This document shows, in pieces, positions 43,547 through 51,500 of a stretch of 64,000 nt of DNA; within the stretch, counting starts at the first letter, position 1; each line of letters opens with the position of its first letter. Below the pieces are notes generated by a model. The model saw only the letters and a list, made by a program, of their open reading frames with translations. It did not search any database and was not told where the DNA came from. This DNA is from Oscillospiraceae bacterium (GTDB lineage Bacteria; Bacillota; Clostridia; Lachnospirales; Lachnospiraceae), in NCBI GenBank assembly GCA_021771715.1, contig JAETOO010000006.1, forward strand, positions 62,001 through 126,000. The letters run 5' to 3'. Both the position numbers and the translations under genes were made by a program.

Positions 43547-44497
43547 TTATTCTGTCTCCGCAATCGTCGATGAGTCGAACGTAATCAGGTAGTCAATTTC
43601 GTGCGGCACGCTCATCGCGATCGTATCTGCAACCACCGGCATCGCATAGTCGAATCCGGCCAGCGGGATCAGGAAGGTCGAATTTCCCTCCGTATTGACG
43701 ATCTCGTACTTTTCGCCGTCGACCAGCATGTAGTCATAGTTGGCGCTGCCGAACACAATCTTCGCGGTGACTGCACCGTCCTCCACCGTAAATTCTGCCG
43801 GCGACTCGATGCTCGCCCTTCCGGAGCCGCCCTCCAGCTTTGCCTCCGCGGTGTACGTGCCGTCCGCGAGACCCAGGTCAGCGACGGTCGTCATCTTCAC
43901 TTCCTTAAACGCAGCGGTGTCGAGGGATTTGGAGTTGAACACGAGCACGCGGTCATACCATTTTTCCTTCTTCTTGCTGAATGCCGCGCAGTCGATCCCC
44001 ATGTCCAGAGCCTCCACCGGCACCTCAAAGGTATGCGCGCCCGCTTCGTCCTCCACAACCGGAATGTACGCCGTCTCCTCGGCCCCGGCAGCCTCTTCCC
44101 CGGTGCCCATAAACAGCTGCAGATAACCTTTTCCGCCCATCGTCATCACGGCCGTCATGCTGCCGTCCGCTACCGTCAGCTCACAGCTCTCGATCTTGAA
44201 CATGGAAGAACTGCTCTTTACCTCGATCTCATACGTGCCGTCGTTCAGCTCGTCCGCGTAAATCGGCACCATCCAGTCCTCCACCACGTCCTCCGGCTCC
44301 ACCATCTCATCCGCGGACGCCACCTCTCCCTTGGCGTCTGCGCCGGAACCGGCCTTGGCTTCCCCGGCCTCCGATTCCGCCTCAGTCTCCGCAGACACGG
44401 CGGCCTCCGTCTCTGATTCGGCAGACACCGCCGTCTGCATCACTCCCGCCATCATTACCGCCGCGGCAAACAAAACCGCACATCTCATTTTTTTCAT
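43547..44497 (-). CDS. Secreted protein with two NEAT-like repeats, linked to chelatase and ABC transporter
   Basis: A 316-residue exported protein. The signal peptide ends TAVSA|ES, then comes a Glu/Ala-rich linker (residues 25-65). Two similar beta-rich domains follow: DGTYEIEVKSSSSMFKIESC...GGKGYLQLFMGTGEEA (about 87-205) and DGTYTAEAKLEGGSGRASIE...NYDYMLVDGEKYEI (about 215-305). The Y...L-x-M/V pattern recalls heme-binding NEAT domains, but I see no sortase signal and no certain heme ligand. Its place between an exported chelatase and a binding protein suggests surface capture of a metal or tetrapyrrole. The start follows AAGGAG. Confidence 0.7.
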   Translation of the reverse strand: MKKMRCAVLFAAAVMMAGVMQTAVSAESETEAAVSAETEAESEAGEAKAGSGADAKGEVASADEMVEPEDVVEDWMVPIYADELNDGTYEIEVKSSSSMFKIESCELTVADGSMTAVMTMGGKGYLQLFMGTGEEAAGAEETAYIPVVEDEAGAHTFEVPVEALDMGIDCAAFSKKKEKWYDRVLVFNSKSLDTAAFKEVKMTTVADLGLADGTYTAEAKLEGGSGRASIESPAEFTVEDGAVTAKIVFGSANYDYMLVDGEKYEIVNTEGNSTFLIPLAGFDYAMPVVADTIAMSVPHEIDYLITFDSSTIAETE

Positions 44498-44545
44498 AAT
44501 AAAACTCCTTTCTCTGTCTACACTCCGTTCCGGTCCGTGCTAAAC

Positions 44546-44639
44546 GAGTCCCGCTGGGACTCAGCACCGTCCCGCCCATCCCAAAATACAAATCCAGGCC
44601 GAAGCAAATAAATTTGCTTCTTCCTTCCTTTGTATTTTG
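44546..44639 (-). other. Two perfect hairpins in the gap between cbiK-like and NEAT-like genes
   Basis: GAGTCCC/GGGACTC (44546-44562) is a tight hairpin. CAAAATACAAA (44582-44592) pairs with TTTGTATTTTG (44629-44639), enclosing GAAGCAAAT/ATTTGCTTC (44601-44620). No T tract follows, so these look like processing or stability structures rather than terminators. The rest of the 265-base gap shows nothing. Confidence 0.65.
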
Positions 44640-44762
44640 CTGCTGCTCGGGACTGGTTACTAAAAAGCTGCCGCGGGGCTGGCTTGGGGGCAGCTCGGTT
44701 TGCGGCAGCTCTTGTTCCTTCTTTTTACAGTGTATGCCCTTGTCGGGGCTTCCGGCCTGTGC

Positions 44763-45809
44763 TTACTCGGCGAGGCTGTCCACTGCGGCCTGTGCGTGAG
44801 CGACGTACAGATCCTGGATCGCCGGGATCTGGCCAAGGCCCTCGAGGACCGTTACCACCTCATAGCCTGCATCCTCGAATGTCTTCTTCCAGGTGCCATC
44901 CTCGTCGCCTGCCATGTCGTTGTTCGCATGGTCGCCTGCCACTACCATCAGCGGGCGAAGGACCACTCTCTTGTACTCGCCGGCCTGAACTACCGCGAGC
45001 ACATCATCCAGCGACGGAGTTGCTTCAACGGTACCTACGTAGTAGTTCGCCATGCCCTTCTTGGTCAACACATCCTGCATCTTCTGATAAACCTGATTCG
45101 ACTCGGCCTCTGTGCCGTGGCCCATGAAGCAGATCGCCGTCTCGCCGTCGTCGTACTCCTTGGTCGCCTCAACGATCGCATCTGCAACCGTGTCAAAATC
45201 CTCATCCGAGGTCAGCAGCGGCTCGCCGACTACTACCTTCTCGAACGCATCTGCATACTCAGCAAGCTTGCCCATGATCTCATCATACTCAATGCCGTTC
45301 ATCAAATGCGTCGGCTGTACGACCAGCTTCTTCACGCCATTGTCCACTGCACGGTCCAGAGCCTCGTTAATGTCGTCGATGTGGATGCCGTCGCGGCGCT
45401 CTACATGGTCGATGACGATATTCGCCGTAAAGCCGCGTCTCACGGACCACTCCTCCGGGAGCGCCTCGTCGATCGCATCCTCGATCGCACCGATCGTCAG
45501 TCTTCTGCTGTCATTAAAGCTCGTGCCGAAGCTCAACACCAGAAGCTCATTCTCCCCGATCTCATCCTGGTTGCGGATGTTGTCAAGGCTCGCGTCGCCG
45601 GTATCATAGTTCTCCTCGTCGTCCGCTTCCTCTTCAGCTGCTGCGTTTTCTTCGGCCGCTGCCGTCTCCTCCTCGGCTGCCGCCTCAGTCGCCGCCTCTG
45701 TGACTGCCTCTGTCTCAGCCTCCTCAGCCTGTACACCCATCGCTCCCATCACGAGCGCTGCCGACAGACCGGCTCCCATAAACAGTGTCTTCCATGCCTT
45801 TCTTTTCAT
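44763..45809 (-). CDS. cbiK: Exported CbiK-type sirohydrochlorin cobaltochelatase
   Basis: A 348-residue protein with a signal peptide (MKRKAWKTLFMGAGLSAALV...GVQA|EE), an acidic Glu/Ala linker (residues 29-70) and a class II chelatase domain. Metal-site histidines fall in QPTHLMNG (H168), FMGHGTE (H231) and AGDHANND (H294), matching CbiK. Most CbiK enzymes are cytoplasmic and insert cobalt during B12 synthesis; exported forms are known from Desulfovibrio. It is the first gene after a cobalamin riboswitch and precedes an ABC uptake system. The start at 45809 follows GAGGAGG. A secreted chelatase or tetrapyrrole/metal scavenger is inferred. Confidence 0.88.
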   Translation of the reverse strand: MKRKAWKTLFMGAGLSAALVMGAMGVQAEEAETEAVTEAATEAAAEEETAAAEENAAAEEEADDEENYDTGDASLDNIRNQDEIGENELLVLSFGTSFNDSRRLTIGAIEDAIDEALPEEWSVRRGFTANIVIDHVERRDGIHIDDINEALDRAVDNGVKKLVVQPTHLMNGIEYDEIMGKLAEYADAFEKVVVGEPLLTSDEDFDTVADAIVEATKEYDDGETAICFMGHGTEAESNQVYQKMQDVLTKKGMANYYVGTVEATPSLDDVLAVVQAGEYKRVVLRPLMVVAGDHANNDMAGDEDGTWKKTFEDAGYEVVTVLEGLGQIPAIQDLYVAHAQAAVDSLAE

Positions 45810-46066
45810 CGTTTTGTCCTCCTCTGACAACTATAAAATTTCTGATGTATCCATGAAATTTAAGTCCCTGCCGGGCACCCCACGCGCTAACCACAGAACT
45901 CGCGATAACTCCAGAGTCCGCGACATCCCAAAGACGCTTCGCAGCACGACAGCCGGCAGATTCTTAAACTGGCATCAGCCAATTCAAGTACAGGAGTCCG
46001 GACGTGAAACAGAACGCTTCGCAAAAGCCATTGTATAGAGAAAGACATCTTGCAGAAAAACTTTGC

Positions 46067-46101
46067 AGAAAAATAGACCTTTTACCGCAAAGTAAAAGGT
46101 C
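46067..46101 (-). terminator. Terminator of the cobalamin riboswitch expression platform
   Basis: On the minus strand GACCTTTTAC and GTAAAAGGTC (46076-46101) pair perfectly over ten bases and are followed by TATTTTT. It lies after the riboswitch core and about 260 bases before the chelatase gene. The remaining leader (45810-46066) shows no gene. Confidence 0.88.
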
Positions 46102-46140
46102 CTGCTGTCTCAAGCGATAAGGTACGACCAATTACTCGTG

Positions 46141-46345
46141 ATCCGGAAACAAACTTCCTGTACCAGCACCTGGCAGGTTTCCTGACTCACAGATCCTCAT
46201 GCGCGGCCGCCTTCCCGGTATCCCCAGTGGCATATCTGACCGTGCACTCCCTGCTCACAGTGACGAGATCGTACAGGACTTTCACCTGTTTCCCTTTTAC
46301 CTGACAGCGATTCCGCACCTGCGCAATCGCCTCAGCACCAAATGC
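46141..46345 (-). ncRNA. Cobalamin riboswitch
   Basis: On the minus strand the conserved pieces appear in order: AAAAGGGAAACAGGTGAAAG, then ACTGTGAGCAGGGAG, then the B12 box GCCACTGGG, then GTGAGTCAGGAAACCTGCC. This is the class I adenosylcobalamin aptamer. With the terminator downstream it should shut off the chelatase/transport operon when cobalamin is plentiful. Confidence 0.92.
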
Positions 46346-46362
46346 TTTATTTAATTTTCCTC

Positions 46363-46391
46363 ATCTTAGCACTTTTACATAGAAAAAGCAA
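46363..46391 (-). promoter_or_regulatory. Promoter of the riboswitch-controlled operon
   Basis: On the minus strand TTGCTT (46386-46391) and TAAGAT (46363-46368) are 17 bases apart, just upstream of the aptamer. Confidence 0.7.
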
Positions 46392-46419
46392 GTATCGGCT
46401 CCTCTTTTTTATAGATTTT

Positions 46420-46470
46420 TATTATAAAAGAAAGACAGTCCTTCGCAAGCGAGCTTACAAGGCCTGTCTT
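46420..46470 (-). terminator. Terminator of the second alpha/beta hydrolase gene
   Basis: On the minus strand AAGACAG and CTGTCTT (46432-46470) bracket an inner CCTT/AAGG pairing; TCTTTTAT follows. Confidence 0.75.
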
Positions 46471-46509
46471 CCCATCTTTTTTGCATAGCGGAACCGCCAC
46501 AAACGTTCC

Positions 46510-47379
46510 TTACTTCAGCACCCGCTCCAGGAATGCATAGATCCTCTGATAGTACTCCTCCCCGTCAAAGAATCCGTGTCCCTGTCCCGGTACAGTAACC
46601 AGCTCCACATCATTACCTGCCGCCTGCAGCGCGTACAGCATCTCCACGCTGGCAGAATAATTCACCAGACGGTCCGCGTCGCCGTGCATCAGCAAGGTCG
46701 GCGGATTCTTCCGGTCTGCATACAGGATCGGGCTCGCCGCCTCCATCATCCTCTGCCGCTCCTCCTCATCCTCATACGCAAAGAGCCGGACGAACGGGCT
46801 ATCCTCCTCCGGGCCGCCTTCTTTTTTTGCGCTTGCCTCCCTGCGCAGGTCAATCGGCGCATACCACGGGATCACACCCTGCAGTCTCGACGAGTACTCC
46901 GGATTCGTGCCGTCCATAAACTCTGTGTCATCGCTGTAGGCCATCAGCTCCACCAGATGTCCCCCTGCGGACTCGCCCCACGCTGCGATGTGATCCGGAT
47001 CGATCTGGTATCTCGCCGCATTCGCTCTGAGGAAGCGAACCGCCGCCTTGCAGTCCTCAATCTGCGCCGGGAACGGTGCCACCTGGCACAGCCGGTAGTC
47101 AATGCTGGCCGTCACATACCCCTGCTTCGCCAGATCCGCCAGCTCACGCGACGGCAGATATTTCCGCGTCAGGTTCTCGTCCGACCAGCCGCCGCCGTGC
47201 ACCCAGACCACCGCCGGGTAAGCCCCATCTGTCCCCTCGGGACACACAATATCCATCCGGCAGTCCACACCCTGCCACGTCTTGTAGACGACCCCCTCAA
47301 AAAACTGAAGGCCCTCCTTCTCATACTCGATCTTTGGCGGCGTCACTACCTTCGCCACCGGAACCTCCTGTAAGTTCAT
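46510..47379 (-). CDS. Alpha/beta hydrolase (BD-FAE/HSL-like esterase), copy 2
   Basis: A 289-residue cytoplasmic esterase with oxyanion motif WVHGGGW, nucleophile elbow AWGESAGGH, acid in LMHGDADRLV and histidine in GQGHGFFDGEEY. It probably de-esterifies sugars or small acyl esters. It has its own promoter (47431-47459) and terminator, so it is a single-gene unit between the B12 operon and the second sugar locus. The start follows AGGAGAA. Confidence 0.88.
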   Translation of the reverse strand: MNLQEVPVAKVVTPPKIEYEKEGLQFFEGVVYKTWQGVDCRMDIVCPEGTDGAYPAVVWVHGGGWSDENLTRKYLPSRELADLAKQGYVTASIDYRLCQVAPFPAQIEDCKAAVRFLRANAARYQIDPDHIAAWGESAGGHLVELMAYSDDTEFMDGTNPEYSSRLQGVIPWYAPIDLRREASAKKEGGPEEDSPFVRLFAYEDEEERQRMMEAASPILYADRKNPPTLLMHGDADRLVNYSASVEMLYALQAAGNDVELVTVPGQGHGFFDGEEYYQRIYAFLERVLK

Positions 47380-47430
47380 TCCAATTCTCCTTTCAAATGC
47401 AGGTCTCGCTGCACTTTACGATTATTTTTA

Positions 47431-47459
47431 ATTTTATCATACACTGCTTTCAATGTCAC
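47431..47459 (-). promoter_or_regulatory. Promoter of hydrolase copy 2
   Basis: On the minus strand GTGACA (47454-47459) and TAAAAT (47431-47436) are 17 bases apart, about 50 bases before the start codon. Confidence 0.65.
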
Positions 47460-47553
47460 ATATTTTTGGCACTATCATTCCCCCGGCTTCTGAATTCATG
47501 GTGATCTTGACCATCGGTCTTCTGCTCGCAGCGATTCTGAATTTGCAAAATAA

Positions 47554-47591
47554 GCAAGCCGCCTTATCCCTGCAAAAGATAAGCGGCTTGC
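47554..47591. terminator. Two-way terminator after the dehydrogenase operon
   Basis: GCAAGCCGCCTTATC and GATAAGCGGCTTGC pair with one bulge; on the minus strand TTATTTTG follows. Confidence 0.65.
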
Positions 47592-47639
47592 TTATTCAGA
47601 ACTCTTTTTAAATACCTGATCAATTCCCCGCATAAATAC

Positions 47640-47767
47640 CGATCAGCTTTGACGCATAGCTCCTGCTCACTCCCAGTAAAAGTTGGCGGCTATTTCTTAG
47701 CTAATACTCACGCCGGGATGGGTAGTACGCACCTACCTTCCGGCTGTCCTGTTAAGCGTATTATAGG
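47640..47767. other. Structured non-coding stretch of unknown kind
   Basis: Between the dehydrogenase stop and the terminator lies about 125 bases with a hairpin GCCGG...GGTAG/CTACC...CCGGC (47712-47744) and TAGC repeats (GGCTATTTCTTAGCTAATA). No frame, ribosome site or known RNA class is recognised. Confidence 0.4.
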
Positions 47768-48760
47768 TTAAACATCATGATTTGTCAAATCGGTGGCAAA
47801 ATATTTTTTATTCACAACATTCACCGGCTCCCCGCTCAAAAATGCTTTCACATTTTCCGCCGTGATATCCATAATTCTCTGCCGGGAGGCCTGCGCTGCC
47901 CAGGAGATGTGCGGGGTGATAAAGCAGTTTTTAGCCCCGAGGAGCGGATTGTCCCCACGGATCGGCTCTGTCGAGACGACATCGAGGCCGGCGGCGTACA
48001 CTTTCCCGCTGTTCAGCGCCTCCGCCAGATCCTGCTCCATAATCAGCTGTCCCCGGCTGTTGTTGATCAGAATAACCCCGTCCTTCATCTTGCGGATGGT
48101 CTCCCGGTTAATTATGCCCTCCGTTGCCGGAAACAGCGGGCAGTGCAGGAAGATCACATCCGAGGCTGCGAGCAGCGTATCAAGATCCACATACTCCGCG
48201 AGTTGCCTTCCTGCCTCACTCTCCGCCGTATCGTATGCCAGCACCTTCATACTCATGGCATTCAGGATCCTCGCCGTGGCCTGCCCGATGCGCCCCAGTC
48301 CGATGATGCCCGCGGTCTTTCCGTACAGCTCGATCATCGGATAGTCCCAGTAGCACCAGTCCTCGCACTGCTCCCATCTGCCCTCTGCCACCGTCCTCGC
48401 ATGGTGTCCGTAGTGCGAACAGATCTCCAGCAGCAGTCCTACCGCGTACTGTCCAACGATCTGTGTCCCGTACGTCGGCACATTCACCACCGGGATTCCC
48501 TTTGTCCCCGCATACACATAGTCCACCACATTATACCCTGTCGCAAGCACGGCGATCAGCCGGATATTCGGGCACGCATCTATCGTCTCCCTGGTAATCG
48601 GCGTCTTGTTGACAATCACGATCTCGGCGTCCCCGATTCGCTCCTGTACCGCCTCAGCCGCTGTCCTGTCGTAAACCGTCAGGCTGCCAAGCTTCCCCAC
48701 TTCCTCCCAGCTCAAATCGCCAGGATTTTCCGTATAGCCATCTAAAACTACAAGTTTCAT
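47768..48760 (-). CDS. D-2-hydroxyacid dehydrogenase (glycerate/hydroxypyruvate reductase type)
   Basis: A 330-residue NAD-dependent enzyme with nucleotide motif GLGRIG, catalytic Arg in NNSRGQLI and His in FITPHISWA. Relatives reduce hydroxypyruvate, glyoxylate or 2-keto sugar acids. The start at 48760 follows ACAGGAGGA. A longer frame to 48883 runs back through the 63-bp repeat and is rejected. It is the last gene of the unit after the transketolase pair, so it may reduce a pathway by-product. Confidence 0.9.
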   Translation of the reverse strand: MKLVVLDGYTENPGDLSWEEVGKLGSLTVYDRTAAEAVQERIGDAEIVIVNKTPITRETIDACPNIRLIAVLATGYNVVDYVYAGTKGIPVVNVPTYGTQIVGQYAVGLLLEICSHYGHHARTVAEGRWEQCEDWCYWDYPMIELYGKTAGIIGLGRIGQATARILNAMSMKVLAYDTAESEAGRQLAEYVDLDTLLAASDVIFLHCPLFPATEGIINRETIRKMKDGVILINNSRGQLIMEQDLAEALNSGKVYAAGLDVVSTEPIRGDNPLLGAKNCFITPHISWAAQASRQRIMDITAENVKAFLSGEPVNVVNKKYFATDLTNHDV

Positions 48761-48794
48761 CCTTATCCTCCTGTATCCACACGACCGCATCCGT

Positions 48795-49043
48795 TTCCGG
48801 CAGAAGCTCTGCCTTCCCGCAGACTGCCTCCGCCGTAATCCGCACAGCCGTTTACTTTTCCGGCAGAAGCTCTGCCTTCCCACAGATCGCCTCCGCCTTC
48901 ATCCGCACAGCCGCTTACTTTTTCAGCAGAAGCCTTGCCTTCTCACAGATCGCCTTCGCCGTAACCCGCACAGCCGCTTACTTTTCCAGCAGAAGCCTTG
49001 CCTTCTCACAGATCGCCTCCGCCGTAATCCCGTTCATCCTCAG
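48795..49043 (-). repeat. 63-bp tandem echoes of the transketolase gene's 3' end
   Basis: CAGAAGC (plus-strand reading) recurs at 48801, 48864, 48927 and 48990, exactly 63 bases apart. Each unit comprises the last 16 codons of the transketolase C-subunit (ITAEAICEKARLLLEK), its stop and a 12-base spacer. The copy in the gene is intact; three further copies lie downstream and diverge with distance, and the last has lost its stop. Confidence 0.95.
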
Positions 49044-49910
49044 CAGCTCCTCATACGGCGCCGATTCCCCGAATCTGTCCTGCACCCCAATACGGACCAC
49101 CTTTCCGCTGCCTGCCTCCGCAACGACTTCGCACACCGCCGAGCCAAGTCCATTCAGAATATTGTGGTCCTCCACGGTGATGATCCTTCCGTTCTTCTCA
49201 ATTGCAGCCTGCACAGCCGCCGTGTCCAGCGGCTTGATCGTGTGCATGTCATAGAGCTCTGCCTGTATTCCCTCTTCCGCCAGACGCTCCGCGGCCTCCA
49301 GCGCGATCGACACCGTGTCTCCGTTGGCAAAAATCGTCACGTCCTCTCCTGCCCTGAGCAGTCTGGCACGCCCTATCTCAAATTCCTCGTCCTCGCCGTA
49401 AATGCAGGGAACCGCGTCCCGGGTGAACCGCATATAGACAGGGCCCGGATATGCGTAGGCCGCCGCGATCAGCTTGCGGGCAGATGCGTAGTCTGCAGGC
49501 ATGATCACCGTCATATTGGGGATCGTGCGGAGCACGCCCATATCCTCAATGCACTGGTGGGACGCCCCGTCATTGGCCGGAGTCAGACCGCCGTGGGAGC
49601 ACAGCAGCTTCACATTCAGCTTCGGGTAGCACGCCTCCTGGCGGAGCTGCTCGCAGGCACGCATGCTCCCGAAAACCGCATACGTAACTACGAACGGCAC
49701 CTTCCCCGCCGTCGCCAGGCCGGCGGCAATCCCCACCGCATTCTGCTCGGAAATCCCGACATTGATATGCTGCTGCGGCAGCGTCTGCGCAAATTCCAGC
49801 GTCCTGCAGGATTTTGCCACATCGCAGTCAATGACGTAGACCTCCTCGTGTTCCTTTCCAAGCCTCAGTACCTCTGCCCCCAGGGCATCTCTCGTCGCAC
49901 GCTTCTCCAT
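48978..49910 (-). CDS. Transketolase, C-terminal subunit
   Basis: A 310-residue subunit carrying the Pyr domain (NVGISEQNAVGIAAGLATAG with the cofactor-activating Glu) and the C-terminal domain. Split transketolases in Firmicutes consist of this and an N-terminal ThDP-binding subunit, encoded directly upstream with a one-base overlap. Together they move two-carbon ketol units between sugar phosphates. The last 16 codons are the source of the downstream 63-bp repeat. Confidence 0.93.
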   Translation of the reverse strand: MEKRATRDALGAEVLRLGKEHEEVYVIDCDVAKSCRTLEFAQTLPQQHINVGISEQNAVGIAAGLATAGKVPFVVTYAVFGSMRACEQLRQEACYPKLNVKLLCSHGGLTPANDGASHQCIEDMGVLRTIPNMTVIMPADYASARKLIAAAYAYPGPVYMRFTRDAVPCIYGEDEEFEIGRARLLRAGEDVTIFANGDTVSIALEAAERLAEEGIQAELYDMHTIKPLDTAAVQAAIEKNGRIITVEDHNILNGLGSAVCEVVAEAGSGKVVRIGVQDRFGESAPYEELLRMNGITAEAICEKARLLLEK

Positions 49911-50746
49911 CAGAATCCCCCCTCAATCTCCTGCATCGCCTGTCTGTACTCCTCATCATTCGGCGCCACGCCGTGCCACTTCGGCACATTCTCCATAAAG
50001 GACACGCCCTTGCCCTTCACCGTGTTGCACACGATACATTTCGGCTTCCCGTTCTTCTGTGTGCCCATGAAATCAAGCGCCGCTTCCAGCTCGAGCACAT
50101 CATGGCCGTTGATCCGCACCGTCTGAAACCCGAAGGATGCAAACTTCTTCTCCAGGTCGAGCGTCGGCATAATCTCCGCCGCAAAGCCGTCGTTCTGAAG
50201 GCCGTTGTTGTCGATCAGCACCGTCAGGTTGTCCAGCTCATATTTATTCGCCGCCATCGCGGCCTCCCACACCTGGCCTTCCCCGCACTCGCCATCTCCG
50301 AGCAGCGTGTACACCCGGTATGGTCTTTGATCTCTTTTTCCGGCAATCGCCATCCCGACCGCACAGGAAATCCCCTGTCCCAGCGACCCGGTGGAGATGT
50401 CAATGCCAGGACACCGCTTCATGTCCGGATGTCCCTGGAGCGGGGAGCCCTGCTTCCTGAGCGTCCCGATCTCCTTCTCCTCCATAAATCCCTGTTTGAT
50501 CAGGGCCGAATACAGCACCGGACACACATGGCCTTTGGACAGCACGAACCGGTCGCGGTCCTCCCACTTTGGCTCATCCGGTCTCACATTCATCGTGTGA
50601 AAATAGAGCACCGTTATGATGTCGGCCGCCGAGAGCGATCCACCCGGATGCCCCGACTGCGCCTCATAGATCATCGTAAGAAGCGTCTTGCGAAGCTCCT
50701 TCGCCTTTTCCTTTAATTCCGTTCCACTTGCCTTTATCTGCTCCAT
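49910..50746 (-). CDS. Transketolase, N-terminal subunit
   Basis: A 278-residue ThDP-binding subunit: the cofactor motif GDGECGEGQVWEAA...LIDNNG is clear, and HPGGSLSAADI near the start matches transketolase. The start follows GGGGAGGAAG. It partners the C-terminal subunit gene that overlaps its stop. It follows the GntR regulator gene by 18 bases, so regulator and enzyme are co-transcribed. In this locus it probably channels pentose phosphate made from the imported sugar. Confidence 0.93.
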   Translation of the reverse strand: MEQIKASGTELKEKAKELRKTLLTMIYEAQSGHPGGSLSAADIITVLYFHTMNVRPDEPKWEDRDRFVLSKGHVCPVLYSALIKQGFMEEKEIGTLRKQGSPLQGHPDMKRCPGIDISTGSLGQGISCAVGMAIAGKRDQRPYRVYTLLGDGECGEGQVWEAAMAANKYELDNLTVLIDNNGLQNDGFAAEIMPTLDLEKKFASFGFQTVRINGHDVLELEAALDFMGTQKNGKPKCIVCNTVKGKGVSFMENVPKWHGVAPNDEEYRQAMQEIEGGF

Positions 50747-50764
50747 ACCTTCCTCCCCGAAAAA

Positions 50765-51460
50765 TCATTTAATCTTATCCTGCCACGATTCCAGAGTACC
50801 TTCCACCACCTCTTTCACCCGCGCTTCCCGGCGGTCTCTGATGCAGTCCAGAATCGCCTGATGGTGCTTCACCACCGTGGTTCTCTCCTTTTCATACTCT
50901 ACCGTATTGATGATAGACTGCTCAAAGATACTGTAAACGCCGCTCATAATCCGGACAAAAAAGGGATTTTTGCACATCTCGATCAGCTTCATATGAAACG
51001 CAAAGTCCAGCGCCTCTGCCTCTTCATAATTCTGTCCTGCGATCGCATCTGACATCCTCCTGACGTTCTCCTCCAGCTCCCCCAGCTCCTGCCCCGTCAC
51101 CTTCTCCATTGCGAACCGCACAATCTCCTCGTCGATCACGCGCCGCAGCTCCAGCAGCTCCGCGCTTGTGCTCATATCATAGATAATGCTGTACGCCGCG
51201 TAGTCAAAGACAGAGGGCTTGATCTGAGAGCAGACATACGTCCCGTCCCCGCGCCGGATCTCCACGATGCCCGCAGCAGAGAGGATCTTAACCGCTTCCC
51301 GCAGAGAGTTCCGGCTCACCTTCAGCTCCCGCATCATCTCATATTCGTTCGGCAGCTTCGATCCGGCCTTGTACTCCCCTTTGATAATCCGCTCTGTGAT
51401 GCAGTCAATAATCTGCCTCACCACATTCCTGGTGCGCACGGGCGCAAAACACTGATTCAT
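50765..51460 (-). CDS. GntR/FadR-family regulator, copy 1
   Basis: A 231-residue regulator: N-terminal winged helix (KLPNEYEMMRELKVSRNSLREAVKIL, then GDGTYVCSQIKP) and a C-terminal FCD effector domain rich in helices. It is a clear paralogue of the regulator at 54730-55434. It sits between the permease genes and the transketolase genes on the same strand, with no obvious promoter of its own. FCD proteins often sense sugar acids. ATG at 51460 follows GGGAAAAGG. Confidence 0.9.
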   Translation of the reverse strand: MNQCFAPVRTRNVVRQIIDCITERIIKGEYKAGSKLPNEYEMMRELKVSRNSLREAVKILSAAGIVEIRRGDGTYVCSQIKPSVFDYAAYSIIYDMSTSAELLELRRVIDEEIVRFAMEKVTGQELGELEENVRRMSDAIAGQNYEEAEALDFAFHMKLIEMCKNPFFVRIMSGVYSIFEQSIINTVEYEKERTTVVKHHQAILDCIRDRREARVKEVVEGTLESWQDKIK

Positions 51461-51500
51461 CCTTTTCCCATCCTGTCTCTTCTGATCTGCTCGCTTCCTC

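Noticed and set aside
48761-48883. N-terminal extension of the 2-hydroxyacid dehydrogenase (GRQSFCRK repeats)
   Set aside because: The extension is the 63-bp repeat read in another frame; the real start at 48760 has a strong AGGAGGA and matches the family's length.
48978-50746. Transketolase pair as 1-deoxy-xylulose-5-phosphate synthase
   Set aside because: The genes are split into two subunits with transketolase-type motifs (GDGECGEGQ, NVGISEQN), and the context is sugar catabolism.
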